Source of the DNA: an uncultured Bacteroidales bacterium
Lineage (GTDB): Bacteria > Bacteroidota > Bacteroidia > Bacteroidales > FEN-979
Reading direction: 5' to 3'
Length of the DNA: 36,712 nucleotides
Assembly: GCA_903903985.1 (NCBI GenBank)
Contig: CAIVAT010000067.1
Coordinates: 1-36,712, forward strand
The number at the start of each line of letters is the position of its first letter. Within the stretch, counting starts at the first letter, position 1. The translations under genes were made by a program, and so were the position numbers. The notes under the pieces were generated by a model. The model saw only the letters and a list, made by a program, of their open reading frames with translations, was not told the origin of the DNA and made no database searches. Below are positions 6,993 to 15,121 of this stretch, in pieces.

Positions 6993-9233
6993 ATGGAACA
7001 TCGTTGCCCGTTTCGCTTCAGGATTTTCCACATCCTGATTTTCATCCTTTTCCTTACCGCATCTTCGCTCCTGGCCCAAAACCACAAACCTGTGACCCCC
7101 CGCAAGCGGCCCAGTGTCGGACTGGTTCTCAGCGGTGGCGGCGCCAAGGGATTTGCCTACATCGGGTTGCTGCGGGTGATCCAGGAGGTGGGATTGCCCA
7201 TCGATTACATCGGGGGATCAAGCATCGGCAGCATCATCGGCGGATTGTATGCCATTGGTTATCATCCCGACACCATTGCCAAACTGATCCGCAGCCAGCC
7301 ATGGAATGACCTGCTCAAAGACATTACAGCCCGCAAATATGTGGCCTATGAAGAAAAAGGCATCGGCGAAAAAACCATCGTGAGCCTTCCGCTCAAAAAC
7401 AAGAAAATCGGGATAACTTCCATGTACCAGGGCCAGGAGATCGACCTCCTTCTCAATAAATTTTTTTCATCGGTATATAAAACCACTGACTTCACCAAAT
7501 TTCAAACCCCGTTTTTGTGCATGGGCACCAACCTGTTTACAGGCGATGCCGTTGTGCTCAATAAAGGCTACCTTCCCATGGCCATTCGCGCCAGCATGTC
7601 TATTCCTGGCTATTTCGAACCCACCGATTACCTGGGCTATTACCTCGTTGACGGCGGGGTCGTAAACAATTACCCGGTGAAGGAGGTCAAGGATATGGGC
7701 GCAGAGATCATCCTTGGCGGCGACGTTCAGTCGGGACTTCTATCCTCGCGGGAACAACTCCGGTCAATTACCGCGATCCTCGACCAGATAACCACCTTTT
7801 CAAGGGTCAGGGCCAATGAGATCGGCGACAGCCTCACCAATGTGAAGGTGCCGATTAAAATGCCCTTTGGCATGATGGATTTTGAACAATACGATTCCAT
7901 CATGGCCATTGGAGAACGGGTCGCCCGCGCTCACTACAAAGAGATCAAAACACTGGCCGACTCCCTGAATGCCATCGAATTCAAACCACTGAAGAAATAC
8001 AAGGCGTCCCCGATGGACTCCATCCGGGTCGACAGCCTCATCGTGAGAGGCAACAAAAAAATGAAGGACACTTACTTTAGAAGCATTTTTGGCGATTATC
8101 AGCATAGTACCGTTTCTGTTGATGAGCTCCAGAAGGATATCCGGCTCACTTACGGGTCAGGGTATTTCGACCGGGTATCCTACGAACTGGAATACCGGGC
8201 CGGTAAAACCTTCCTGGTGATCCATGCAGTGGAAAGTGGGCCGGGCGAATTTTCGGCCGGTGTGCATTATGATTCCGATTACGGCATTGGCCTTTTGCTT
8301 GGGGGATCATTCCGCAACGTACTCGGCCCCACCTCGAAACTCTTTGCTGAATTGAATGTCGCCATCAACCCAAGGATCAGGGTCGTATACCTGCTGGGGT
8401 TGGGTGGCAAAGCGTCGTTGGGCGCCAATGCTGAAGCCTACACTTTCAAAGTGGATATGTATGATAAAAACACAAAAACCAATAAACTCAATTTAACCAA
8501 CTACCTGGGTTCCATCTTTTTCAATTACAATTTCCGCAATATGCTGAATTTGAAAGCTGGTTTTGATTATGAATACTTCCGTTTCAGGCAGGACATCATC
8601 ATCGACAGCACCTTTTTACCATTTGAGAATTTTTCGAGCTATGGCAATGCATTCGTTTCACTGAACGCCGATACGCGCGACCGGCCCTGCTATCCCACGA
8701 AAGGAGTAAAGGCTTCCCTGAAAGCCGAATATGTCATGCCTTTGTCAAAAAACTGGTCACAAAACCTGTTTTCCAATACGGCAATTGTCAGCCTGAATTT
8801 TAACCAGAGCATCCCTTTTTCCCGGAGGATTGTTTTTCAACCCGGTCTTTTCGCCGGCGCCATCCTCAACAATACCGGATCACCCCCTATCCAGCACATG
8901 TTCGGATTGGGAGGACTCACCCCCGAGAACTATATTGGTTCCTTTGTTCCTTTTACCGGGTTGCACTTTATCCAGGATTTCGGGTATTACACGCTGGTTG
9001 GCCGCGCGAAGCTTCAATGCAATGTGTATAAAAAGCTGTACCTGAACCTGCATGCCGATGCCGGTGGCAATGAGATAAACGTGGAAGATCTCTTTAAAGG
9101 AAGCAATTTCCTTTTTGGTTACGGCGCAACGGCCAGTTACGACAGCTTTATCGGCCCGTTGGAACTCTCGGTAATGGGCTCAAACATCAACCCCGGCGTG
9201 ATGTTGTTTCTTAGTTTGGGATATTGGTTTTAA
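6993..9233 (+). CDS. Patatin-like phospholipase with POTRA and outer-membrane beta-barrel
   Basis: The preferred start is the ATG at 6993 (MEHRCPFRFRIFHILIFILF), because it puts the signal peptide (cleavage near LLAQ) at the N-terminus; an in-frame ATG at 6966 would add nine residues. Patatin motifs are complete: oxyanion loop SGGGAKG (~47-53), nucleophile GGSSIGS (Ser ~77) and the dyad aspartate in VDGGVVNNYPV (Asp ~220). A POTRA-like segment (DSIRVDSLIVRGNKKM...) follows at about 340-400, then a BamA/TamA-type barrel ending in the aromatic residue of LSLGYWF, a typical BAM targeting signal. The layout resembles type Vd autotransporter-like phospholipases such as PlpD, so the patatin domain probably faces the periplasm or the surface. 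Lipase activity is inferred. It is monocistronic and divergent from the methyltransferase operon. Confidence 0.92.
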   Translation: MEHRCPFRFRIFHILIFILFLTASSLLAQNHKPVTPRKRPSVGLVLSGGGAKGFAYIGLLRVIQEVGLPIDYIGGSSIGSIIGGLYAIGYHPDTIAKLIRSQPWNDLLKDITARKYVAYEEKGIGEKTIVSLPLKNKKIGITSMYQGQEIDLLLNKFFSSVYKTTDFTKFQTPFLCMGTNLFTGDAVVLNKGYLPMAIRASMSIPGYFEPTDYLGYYLVDGGVVNNYPVKEVKDMGAEIILGGDVQSGLLSSREQLRSITAILDQITTFSRVRANEIGDSLTNVKVPIKMPFGMMDFEQYDSIMAIGERVARAHYKEIKTLADSLNAIEFKPLKKYKASPMDSIRVDSLIVRGNKKMKDTYFRSIFGDYQHSTVSVDELQKDIRLTYGSGYFDRVSYELEYRAGKTFLVIHAVESGPGEFSAGVHYDSDYGIGLLLGGSFRNVLGPTSKLFAELNVAINPRIRVVYLLGLGGKASLGANAEAYTFKVDMYDKNTKTNKLNLTNYLGSIFFNYNFRNMLNLKAGFDYEYFRFRQDIIIDSTFLPFENFSSYGNAFVSLNADTRDRPCYPTKGVKASLKAEYVMPLSKNWSQNLFSNTAIVSLNFNQSIPFSRRIVFQPGLFAGAILNNTGSPPIQHMFGLGGLTPENYIGSFVPFTGLHFIQDFGYYTLVGRAKLQCNVYKKLYLNLHADAGGNEINVEDLFKGSNFLFGYGATASYDSFIGPLELSVMGSNINPGVMLFLSLGYWF

Positions 9234-9235
9234 AA

Positions 9236-9244
9236 GCGTGACGC
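9236..9244. repeat. Short GCGTGACGC element between convergent genes
   Basis: Nine bases almost entirely filling the gap between the patatin stop (9231-9233) and the corA stop (9244-9246). They share the GTGACGC core with the larger TGACACGTG-type repeats at 10170, 18269 and 19151. Confidence 0.4.
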
Positions 9245-10152
9245 TATAGTATCTGCCTTTTCTTAAACCACCAAAAAATAACAAAGCTTATCAGCGTCAT
9301 TACCAGCAGGATCAACGGATATCCGAATTGCCAGCGGAGCTCGGGCATAAATTCAAAGTTCATTCCATAGATCCCGGCGATGAAAGTAAGCGGCATGAAA
9401 AAGACCGAAAAAATGGTCAGCAGTTTCATTACATCATTGGTTTTCAATGAAACGATCGAGAGATAGATGGTCGAAAGGTTCGCCGAATCGTCGTGGGTTT
9501 CATCAAAACTCAGGCTCAGCTTCTGAAGCAGATCCCTCACGTCCTGCAAGGCACTGGCATCCTTTTCGGTGGTGGTGTGCTGTATGATGACCTCTTTCGA
9601 CAAACTGATGATCCTTCGGTTCAGCCGGCAGGTATTCTTCAGGAAATAAAGCTCTTCAAGCGTAATCCTCGTCTGCCTGTTCATGAAAACAAGCTTTTCC
9701 ATCTTGTCAATCTCCTCAGAAAGCCTGACCGAATTGGGCTCATAGGATTTAACGGTGTAATACATGATTTTAGTCACGATTTCAGAAGGTTCGCCGATAA
9801 TTCCCGTGTCAAGGTATTTTGATCGGATTTCGCCGACGATGGCCGCATGAACCCTGTGGATGGTCAGGATCACCTTGTCATTATAAAAAATGGCGATCTT
9901 CCGGCTCATTCCCTGGATGGAAGAGGGATGTTCAACAGCCTTTTCATCATACACCCTGAGAATGATAAATGTAAAATCCTGCAGCGATTCCTTTTTCGGC
10001 AGGTGGGCAGGCTCAAGGCAATCGGCCAGGGTATAGTAGTCAAGATGATATTTCTTCGAAAATTCCTTCAGTTCCGCATGTGTCGGATCGGTGATGTCGG
10101 TCCAGGAGATGTGATCGTTGCTCCAGGTGGTAATGTTTACGGTTTTGTTCAT
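9244..10152 (-). CDS. corA: CorA-type magnesium/divalent cation transporter
   Basis: A CorA family channel that brings Mg2+ (possibly Co2+ or Ni2+) into the cytosol as a pentamer. The C-terminal pair of membrane helices is clear: FFMPLTFIAGIYGMNFEFMPEL carries the diagnostic GMN signature at about residues 263-265, and a second helix runs to a basic tail (WWFKKRQIL). The N-terminal ~240 residues are the soluble alpha/beta funnel domain with long helices. I start at the ATG at 10150-10152 (MNKTVNITTW); a longer reading from a GTG at 10176 would begin inside a palindromic repeat and is unlikely. It is the last gene of an operon with the HTH and Yip1-like genes. The HTH stop lies 28 nt upstream of this start. 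Confidence 0.93.
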   Translation of the reverse strand: MNKTVNITTWSNDHISWTDITDPTHAELKEFSKKYHLDYYTLADCLEPAHLPKKESLQDFTFIILRVYDEKAVEHPSSIQGMSRKIAIFYNDKVILTIHRVHAAIVGEIRSKYLDTGIIGEPSEIVTKIMYYTVKSYEPNSVRLSEEIDKMEKLVFMNRQTRITLEELYFLKNTCRLNRRIISLSKEVIIQHTTTEKDASALQDVRDLLQKLSLSFDETHDDSANLSTIYLSIVSLKTNDVMKLLTIFSVFFMPLTFIAGIYGMNFEFMPELRWQFGYPLILLVMTLISFVIFWWFKKRQIL

Positions 10153-10169
10153 AATTGTATGATAAAAAG

Positions 10170-10183
10170 GTGACACGTGTCAC
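10170..10183. repeat. Perfect palindrome GTGACACGTGTCAC
   Basis: A 14-bp perfect palindrome whose TGA (minus strand) is the stop codon of the HTH gene. It belongs to the TGACACGTG-type elements seen at several gene ends in this window. Confidence 0.8.
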
Positions 10184-10374
10184 GCTTCAAGGTATTCTGC
10201 AAATTTCCCGTCAATATGCCGGTTGAACCACCGGTCGATGACCGATTTTCTGAACCGCCACTCTTTGCCGAGTTTGGCGGCCGGTATTTTCCCATCCTGG
10301 GCCCAGGTATAGATCGTTTGCGGCTTGAGTTTCAGGTAAGCGGCAACCTCCTCTAAAGTCATGATATCATCCAT
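10180..10374 (-). CDS. Small excisionase/MerR-like helix-turn-helix DNA-binding protein
   Basis: A 64-aa protein consisting almost wholly of an HTH_17 (excisionase-type winged helix) domain: TLEEVAAYLKLKPQTIYTWAQDGKIPAAKLGKEWRF-K-VIDRWF. Helix 2 and the recognition helix (KLKPQTIYTWA) and the wing (AAKLGKEWRF) are easily seen. In Bacteroidota such proteins are often small stand-alone transcription factors rather than phage excisionases, and no integrase or phage gene is nearby. It starts 3 nt after the stop of the Yip1-like gene and lies just before corA, so it is co-transcribed and could regulate the operon; that role is inference. The last codon and stop run into the GTGACACGTGTCAC palindrome. 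Confidence 0.85.
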   Translation of the reverse strand: MDDIMTLEEVAAYLKLKPQTIYTWAQDGKIPAAKLGKEWRFRKSVIDRWFNRHIDGKFAEYLEA

Positions 10375-10377
10375 CTG

Positions 10378-11166
10378 CTATTTCCTGATTTGATTTAAAA
10401 TTTTCTCCGTGCCGGTCTCTTTTTTGCCGATGGTGTCGGTTTTGTTTTCCTGAACCCTTTTTATCTCAGGTTTTTCAGGTTGTTTGGGTGAAACAAGCTG
10501 CTCGACCGAATAAACGATCGCCGTATAAAAATTGCCTTCGTACTTTCTGAAGAATTTAAACTCTTCATTTTTCTCACATAAAAACGGCCGTAAATTCCAA
10601 GCCAGCTGGATGCCGACAAACGCCAGGATGATGATCCATATCCTGAACACCGTGACCCCGATCTGAGGGTAGATGCTTTTGTTTTCGCAGGCATATTTCA
10701 GTGCATCCACCATGAGCCGCATCCCGAAAACGCCGGCAAAAACAAAGATGGAGACATGAAGAAGCTGCAGAAAATGATAATTCCCCCCGGTGATCTGAAA
10801 AACGATCACGATCGGGGCGAACGACAACGCAATGGTTGCAGTAAGGACCACCCCGCTTAAAACGATCACGATCATCTGCCTGAAACTCATCTTCGAACCA
10901 AGTACCTGCTGGATGATAAAAAATGAGGGAAAACAGATGATTACCGTGGAGAGAAACAGGACGATCACTTTCACCCCTGTCACGACTGATTGCAGAAAAC
11001 TGTGATAACTTCCCATGACCATCCCATACAGAAATGCAAACCCGCAAATCAGCAGGAGCTGATTAAATATCAACCTGTTGGATTGCTGCCTGTTGATTTC
11101 ACTGAAATACGACTCCTTGTTCTGGAAAATTTTAAAAACTTCCCTGATCCCTGTGAATGTTTTCAT
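10378..11166 (-). CDS. Yip1-like polytopic membrane protein of unknown function
   Basis: 262 aa. After a cytosolic N-terminus (MKTFTGIREVFKIFQNKESYF) there are about five or six hydrophobic segments (LLLICGFAFLYGMVMG, VKVIVLFLSTVIICF, MIVIVLSGVVLTATIAL, VSIFVFAGVFGMRLMV, VFRIWIIILAFVGIQLAW). A motif follows, NLRPFL with downstream FRKYEGNFY, that I associate with a Bacteroidota family of Yip1-like membrane proteins. The C-terminal ~40 residues are charged (KPEIKRVQENKTDTIGKKE) and probably cytosolic. It is the first gene of an operon with the HTH regulator and corA. Function is not known; a role linked to ion homeostasis or membrane stress would be context-based inference only. Confidence 0.75.
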   Translation of the reverse strand: MKTFTGIREVFKIFQNKESYFSEINRQQSNRLIFNQLLLICGFAFLYGMVMGSYHSFLQSVVTGVKVIVLFLSTVIICFPSFFIIQQVLGSKMSFRQMIVIVLSGVVLTATIALSFAPIVIVFQITGGNYHFLQLLHVSIFVFAGVFGMRLMVDALKYACENKSIYPQIGVTVFRIWIIILAFVGIQLAWNLRPFLCEKNEEFKFFRKYEGNFYTAIVYSVEQLVSPKQPEKPEIKRVQENKTDTIGKKETGTEKILNQIRK

Positions 11167-11515
11167 ACCAATGGCGTTTAATTTTTCACAAAGATAATAT
11201 GTTTTTTACTGTTTGATACTGTTTGTTGATATTATTTATTATTTTTAACATTTAAAAAAGGGAAATGGTGACACGCGGCAAGCGGCAAAAATCCAGCACA
11301 TACCGGGTAAAGGGTGATAGATCACCTGTCACGTATTAATGTTGTTCACAAGGTTGGAATAACCGGCATCCGGTTCTCTGAAAATATCCTGTTCAGGATT
11401 TGTGATATTGTCTTGGTTTCCCGCTCCTTCAAACCGGGAATGATCATGCCGGGCAGGCGGGATGATTCGAGATCGGGTCTGTTGAACGGTTTAACAAGAT
11501 CAAACGGGTAATCAG
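11167..11515. other. Non-coding region with promoter and repeat fragments
   Basis: About 350 bp without a supportable gene. The left part (to ~11260) is A/T-rich and holds the promoter region of the Yip1-like/HTH/corA operon, including a duplicated CTGTTTGATA/CTGTTTGTTG stretch at 11209-11230. The right part contains GTGACACG at 11268-11275 and CTGTCACGT at 11326-11334, fragments of the TGACACGTG-type repeats, plus an imperfect GATCATGCC...GGGATGATTC inverted repeat near 11443-11469. An open frame of 65 codons at 11314-11511 has no protein-like features. Confidence 0.6.
11189..11196 (-). promoter_or_regulatory. -7 box of the Yip1-like/HTH/corA operon
   Basis: Minus-strand TATCTTTG matches TAnnTTTG and lies 23 nt upstream of the ATG at 11166. 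No convincing -33 TTG is present. Confidence 0.4.
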
Positions 11516-12751
11516 TTATGGTTTTATACCTCCCGAAAAACAGTAGACCCAGCCGTCGTAACCTGCTACCACAAGCCGGTCGCCTGACAATACCGGTGTG
11601 CCAAAGACACCTCCCAGCTCCCTGTACATCTTCAGAATATCCATTGGGGTTGATATCAGTTTCCCGATGTCATCCCTGAAAGCGTCATCTTTGTTAAACC
11701 AGGTAAGATGGTTTGCTTTATACCCATCCAGTTCAAGGGACCATTTGACGGTCCCCATCGTCAGGTCGATGCCGTAAACTTTCCCGGCAAGCGTGGCAAT
11801 ATAGCCGATTTTATTGCCGACTGCTACACCGCTCATGAGGTTAAATCCTGCATCAAGGTTCCATATCTCCTTGCCTGAGCGGACATCCAGGGCAAAAAGC
11901 TGGTGGTCATCAGAGGATCCGACATACAATACCGAATCATTGTAGGTAACCGGCAAGGCCCATCCAAGCGGGAACTGCTTGAGCCAGTTGCAATGCCCGC
12001 CCATCATATCCACGGCATAAAAGTTGTAATCCCTGGCACCGACAAAAACCATACCCCCAGCAACCACTGGGTTCCCCATCACCTCTCCCTTCGGGAAAAA
12101 ACTGTGGCCGGTGGTCTTGAATTTCCAGACAAGATTACCGGTGCGGGTATCGATCGAATAGAGGTTCCCATCGAATGACCCTGCGTAAACCTTGCCTTTG
12201 TATACCACCGGTTTTGAGTGGATCACATCACCTGTCTGGTACTTCCATTTCAACTGGCCATTGGTCAGGTAAACCGCAAAAAGATATCCTCCCGACCCGA
12301 AATAGATCGTTGTGTCCTCAATAACGGGAGTGGACTGGTAATAATCCGCATAGTCGTTCTGGCGTTCCCCCATGAAGCCGGTGAGCGTGCGGAAATACCC
12401 CATAATCCTGCCGGAGTCCCTGCTCATGGTGTATAGGATACCATCTCCGCTCAAAAGGAACAAATATCCGAATGCGTGGCAAACCGATGACCGCACGGGG
12501 GCACCTGTACGGAATTTCCACCTCTCCTTCCCGTTAGCCAGGTCAAGCGCATACAAGGAACTGTCGTTACTGGAGACATATACGGTGCTGTCGACAATGA
12601 CCGGTGTGGCGACGACGGGTCCATTTGTTTTATACTTCCACAGCAGCGTCGGCTTCGTTTCCAGGTCAGCCTTAACAGCTGCAGGTTTTATAGGTTGACT
12701 GAAAGCCTGGTTGACAAGCAAAACAAGCAGTATCAATATCTTTGATTTCAT
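11516..12751 (-). CDS. Secreted PQQ-type (quinoprotein-like) beta-propeller protein
   Basis: Starts at the ATG at 12749-12751, which gives a clean signal peptide (MKSKILILLVLLVNQAFSQ); a 19-codon upstream extension of the frame lacks signal features. The remaining ~390 residues are tandem PQQ-like blades: repeated pattern VYVSS-D-SLYALDLANGKERWKF, then VYAGSFDGNLYSIDTRTGNLVWKF, then FALDVRSGKEIWNL, then VYGIDLTMGTVKWSL, closing with GYDGWVYCFSGG. The fold is an eight-bladed type propeller as in BamB or alcohol dehydrogenases. No PQQ-cofactor cysteine pair or metal-site motif was recognised, so a structural or binding role is more likely than an enzyme. It lies 87 nt downstream of the amidase gene, with its own -7 box. 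Confidence 0.88.
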   Translation of the reverse strand: MKSKILILLVLLVNQAFSQPIKPAAVKADLETKPTLLWKYKTNGPVVATPVIVDSTVYVSSNDSSLYALDLANGKERWKFRTGAPVRSSVCHAFGYLFLLSGDGILYTMSRDSGRIMGYFRTLTGFMGERQNDYADYYQSTPVIEDTTIYFGSGGYLFAVYLTNGQLKWKYQTGDVIHSKPVVYKGKVYAGSFDGNLYSIDTRTGNLVWKFKTTGHSFFPKGEVMGNPVVAGGMVFVGARDYNFYAVDMMGGHCNWLKQFPLGWALPVTYNDSVLYVGSSDDHQLFALDVRSGKEIWNLDAGFNLMSGVAVGNKIGYIATLAGKVYGIDLTMGTVKWSLELDGYKANHLTWFNKDDAFRDDIGKLISTPMDILKMYRELGGVFGTPVLSGDRLVVAGYDGWVYCFSGGIKP

Positions 12752-12768
12752 AGGAATAAATTTTGGGG

Positions 12769-12776
12769 CAAAAGTA
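12769..12776 (-). promoter_or_regulatory. -7 box of the beta-propeller gene
   Basis: Minus-strand TACTTTTG (TAnnTTTG) lies 18 nt upstream of the start codon. The -33 region has a TTG only at a short spacing of 15 nt. Confidence 0.4.
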
Positions 12777-12787
12777 AATAAAAAAAG

Positions 12788-12806
12788 GTGACAAGTGAAG
12801 CGTGAC
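12788..12806. repeat. GTGAC-AAGTGAAGC-GTGAC repeat fragment
   Basis: Two GTGAC units lie within 19 bp downstream of the amidase stop, resembling a degenerate member of the TGACACGTG-type elements. Confidence 0.4.
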
Positions 12807-12838
12807 AATGAGTATCACCAGGTTCCTACCTTTCCATA

Positions 12839-14431
12839 CTATTGGTCTTTCAGGAACCTGGGTGGCTGCCGGAATTTCGTACCCTGCTCATAAGCGTAAG
12901 CAATTTCAATCAAAACCGGTTCACTCCAGGCACGGCCGAAAAAAGAGAGGTCGACCGGCAGCCCGTCGATCATGCCCATGGGTACCGTGATGGCCGGATA
13001 CCCTGCGATGGCTGCCCAGGATGAACTTCCACCCATGTACAAATCGCCGTTGATCAGGTCAGTTTTCCATGCCGGGGTCCCCGTTGGCGCCATGAGTGCA
13101 TCAAGGTGGTTCCGGTTCATCAGCATGTCAATGCCATTCTCCCGGGTTCCCTTCAGCATCGTTGCCAGGGCCGCCTGGTATTCCGTTGATTTCAGTATGC
13201 CTTTTTCGTTCGATTGCCTGAGCAGTTCCTGGTCAAAGTAACGCAGTTCGACCGAATCGGATTTGTTAAATGCAATCAGGTCCTGCATGCTCTTCACCGG
13301 GGCCTCCTTGCCCAGGGAAGAAAAATAGCTATTCAGTCCGTCTTTGAATTCATAGAGCATTACTTCAAAAGAAGCTTTCTCCAGCTTCCCGTCAAAAGCC
13401 TCCTTCAACTCAATCACCTCTGCTCCCTGGCTTTTTATCCAAGCCACCGCCTTATTCATCAGTGTGTCGACCTTATGATGAATACCCATTGCGCTTCTGA
13501 CCAGTCCGATGCGTTTGCCCCTGAGCCCATCTTTCAGCAGGAACCCCGAATAATCGGTCAGAAAATGGCCGGCAGACTGCAGGGTTTTACTGTCGGTTTC
13601 ATCAATGCCGGTGAGCGCACCAAGGCAGATGGCAGCATCTGTCACGGTGCGTGCCATCGGGCCGGGGGTATCCTGGGTAACCGAGATCGGGATGACTCCT
13701 GAACGGCTGATCAGTCCGACAGTAGGTTTGATACCCACAATGCCATTGTTGTTGGAGGGGCACACGATGGACCCATTGGTTTCGGTGCCAATCGCAACCA
13801 TGCACAGGTTAGCCGAAACGGCAGCACCTGATCCTGAGCTTGATCCGCATGGATTCCGGTCGAGGATGTAAGGATTTTTGGTCTGCCCTCCCGCCCCGCT
13901 CCATCCGCTGGAAGAGATCTTTGACCGGAAATTTGCCCATTCACTCAGGTTTGACTTACCGATGATCACTGCGCCTGCTTCACGCAGTTTACTGGCAACA
14001 CGGCTGTCGGCGAGCGGAAAGGAATGCTGTAATGCGCGGGATCCGCCGGTGGTGGGCATTTTGTCGTGTGTGTCAATGTTGTCTTTGAGCAGCACCGGAA
14101 CGCCATGCAATGGGCCACGCGATTTTCCTGAAACCAGCTCACGGTCGAGTTCAGCAGCGATCTGCAAAGCATCCGGATTAACAATGATCACCGAATTGAG
14201 CATTGGCCCCGAGTGGTCGATCGAATCGATCCGGGCCAGGTAAGCCTTTACCACCGCTGTGATGGTAAATTTACCGGTCCGATACCCCTCCTGCAACTGC
14301 GGAATCGTGATCTCCACAAGGAAGGGTGCTTTTTTCGTTTCCTGATTTTTCACAGGCTCACTGCAGGAAAACACAGCCAGAAGCAGGACGGTTGTGAGGA
14401 TTTGAAGGGTACGCCGGGTTATTGTGTTCAT
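12839..14431 (-). CDS. Amidase-signature family lipoprotein
   Basis: I start at the ATG at 14431 (MNTITRRTLQILTTVLLLAVFSCSEP), since it places a lipoprotein-type signal with cysteine ~23 at the N-terminus; a 16-codon upstream extension is unlikely. The Ser-cisSer-Lys triad of the amidase signature family is complete: Lys in LLKDNID (~116), cis-Ser in CGSSSGSGAAV (~199) and nucleophilic Ser in GTETNGSIVCPS (~221). Family members hydrolyse linear amides. Among them, GatA acts on Glu-tRNA, but the lipoprotein signal shows this copy acts outside the cytosol, perhaps on peptides or amides in the periplasm. Length (~530 aa) fits secreted amidases. The downstream neighbour is a secreted beta-propeller, a possible co-functioning exported pair. 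Confidence 0.92.
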   Translation of the reverse strand: MNTITRRTLQILTTVLLLAVFSCSEPVKNQETKKAPFLVEITIPQLQEGYRTGKFTITAVVKAYLARIDSIDHSGPMLNSVIIVNPDALQIAAELDRELVSGKSRGPLHGVPVLLKDNIDTHDKMPTTGGSRALQHSFPLADSRVASKLREAGAVIIGKSNLSEWANFRSKISSSGWSGAGGQTKNPYILDRNPCGSSSGSGAAVSANLCMVAIGTETNGSIVCPSNNNGIVGIKPTVGLISRSGVIPISVTQDTPGPMARTVTDAAICLGALTGIDETDSKTLQSAGHFLTDYSGFLLKDGLRGKRIGLVRSAMGIHHKVDTLMNKAVAWIKSQGAEVIELKEAFDGKLEKASFEVMLYEFKDGLNSYFSSLGKEAPVKSMQDLIAFNKSDSVELRYFDQELLRQSNEKGILKSTEYQAALATMLKGTRENGIDMLMNRNHLDALMAPTGTPAWKTDLINGDLYMGGSSSWAAIAGYPAITVPMGMIDGLPVDLSFFGRAWSEPVLIEIAYAYEQGTKFRQPPRFLKDQ

Positions 14432-14558
14432 GATCGTTCGTTTTTGGACTGATGGTTCAGTCTGGTTTGGATTACTCATGTCAATCAGAGGCTATGTCAA
14501 AGGTTGATGTTTTTATAGAAGAAGTATTTGCAAAGCACCATTCAATCCCGGATTCGCA

Positions 14559-15098
14559 TTACTCACTTAATTTTACCAGTTCAAGAACGGTTTTCCAGTT
14601 CCTGGTGGTTGCCTGCACTTTCAGCTGCTTCTCGAAAAAATTATTGCTCAGTTTTGTATTTCCATAGCCGTTTGGACAAAACAGGAAAACCGCTTTCCCG
14701 CTGATCCGGTATTCATCAGGCAGAAATTCCTCTTTCCCGATGCTTTCGGCAAACGCCTTCTCCGGTTCTGCCGCTAAAAATGTAACATGAAGTTTCGCAA
14801 GGTCCTCTGCCCTGTCGTTGATGAATAAATTCCGTTCTGAGATGTTTTTCAATTCCTGTTTCTCAATAACAATAACAGGTACATCAAAGCCAAATGATTT
14901 CATGATCCCCTGTGCGATGAGTTTCTCCAGCTGACGCGGATCTGTTGAATTGCTTTGAAAAACAACATTCCCGCTTTGGATGAATGATTTTACCCTGTTG
15001 AATCCCAGGCTTTCAAACATTTCCTTCAGCGCATTCATTTTTATCAGTTTGTGGCCGCCCACATTGATGCCACGAAGGATTGAGATGTACGTTTCCAT
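14559..15098 (-). CDS. DUF1697 domain-containing protein
   Basis: A 179-aa protein that matches DUF1697 along its length: the N-terminal pattern YISILRGINVGGHKLIKMNALKEMFESLGF, then VKSFIQSGNVVFQS, then the mid-region helix and sheet motif KSFGFDVPVIV, and the C-terminal TKLSNNFFEKQLKVQATTRNWKTV-L-KL, where the TTRNW motif is typical. Biochemical role is unknown; members are small cytosolic proteins. It is the last gene of a minus-strand operon, 23 nt after the ICMT-like gene. Confidence 0.9.
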   Translation of the reverse strand: METYISILRGINVGGHKLIKMNALKEMFESLGFNRVKSFIQSGNVVFQSNSTDPRQLEKLIAQGIMKSFGFDVPVIVIEKQELKNISERNLFINDRAEDLAKLHVTFLAAEPEKAFAESIGKEEFLPDEYRISGKAVFLFCPNGYGNTKLSNNFFEKQLKVQATTRNWKTVLELVKLSE

Positions 15099-15121
15099 GT
15101 GATCCTGAATCAGTTGGGTTA

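Noticed and set aside
10153..10176. Upstream GTG start for corA
   Set aside because: The GTG lies inside the GTGACACGTGTCAC palindrome, and the ATG eight codons later gives the normal CorA N-terminus.
10180..10374. HTH protein as a phage excisionase marking a prophage
   Set aside because: No integrase, att repeat or phage gene is near; it is embedded in a corA operon.
11314..11511. 65-codon plus-strand frame in the largest intergenic gap
   Set aside because: Composition is not protein-like and it contains repeat fragments; no promoter box near its start.
13214..13702. 162-codon plus-strand open frame in the amidase gene
   Set aside because: It is a shadow of the amidase coding sequence without domain or start signals.
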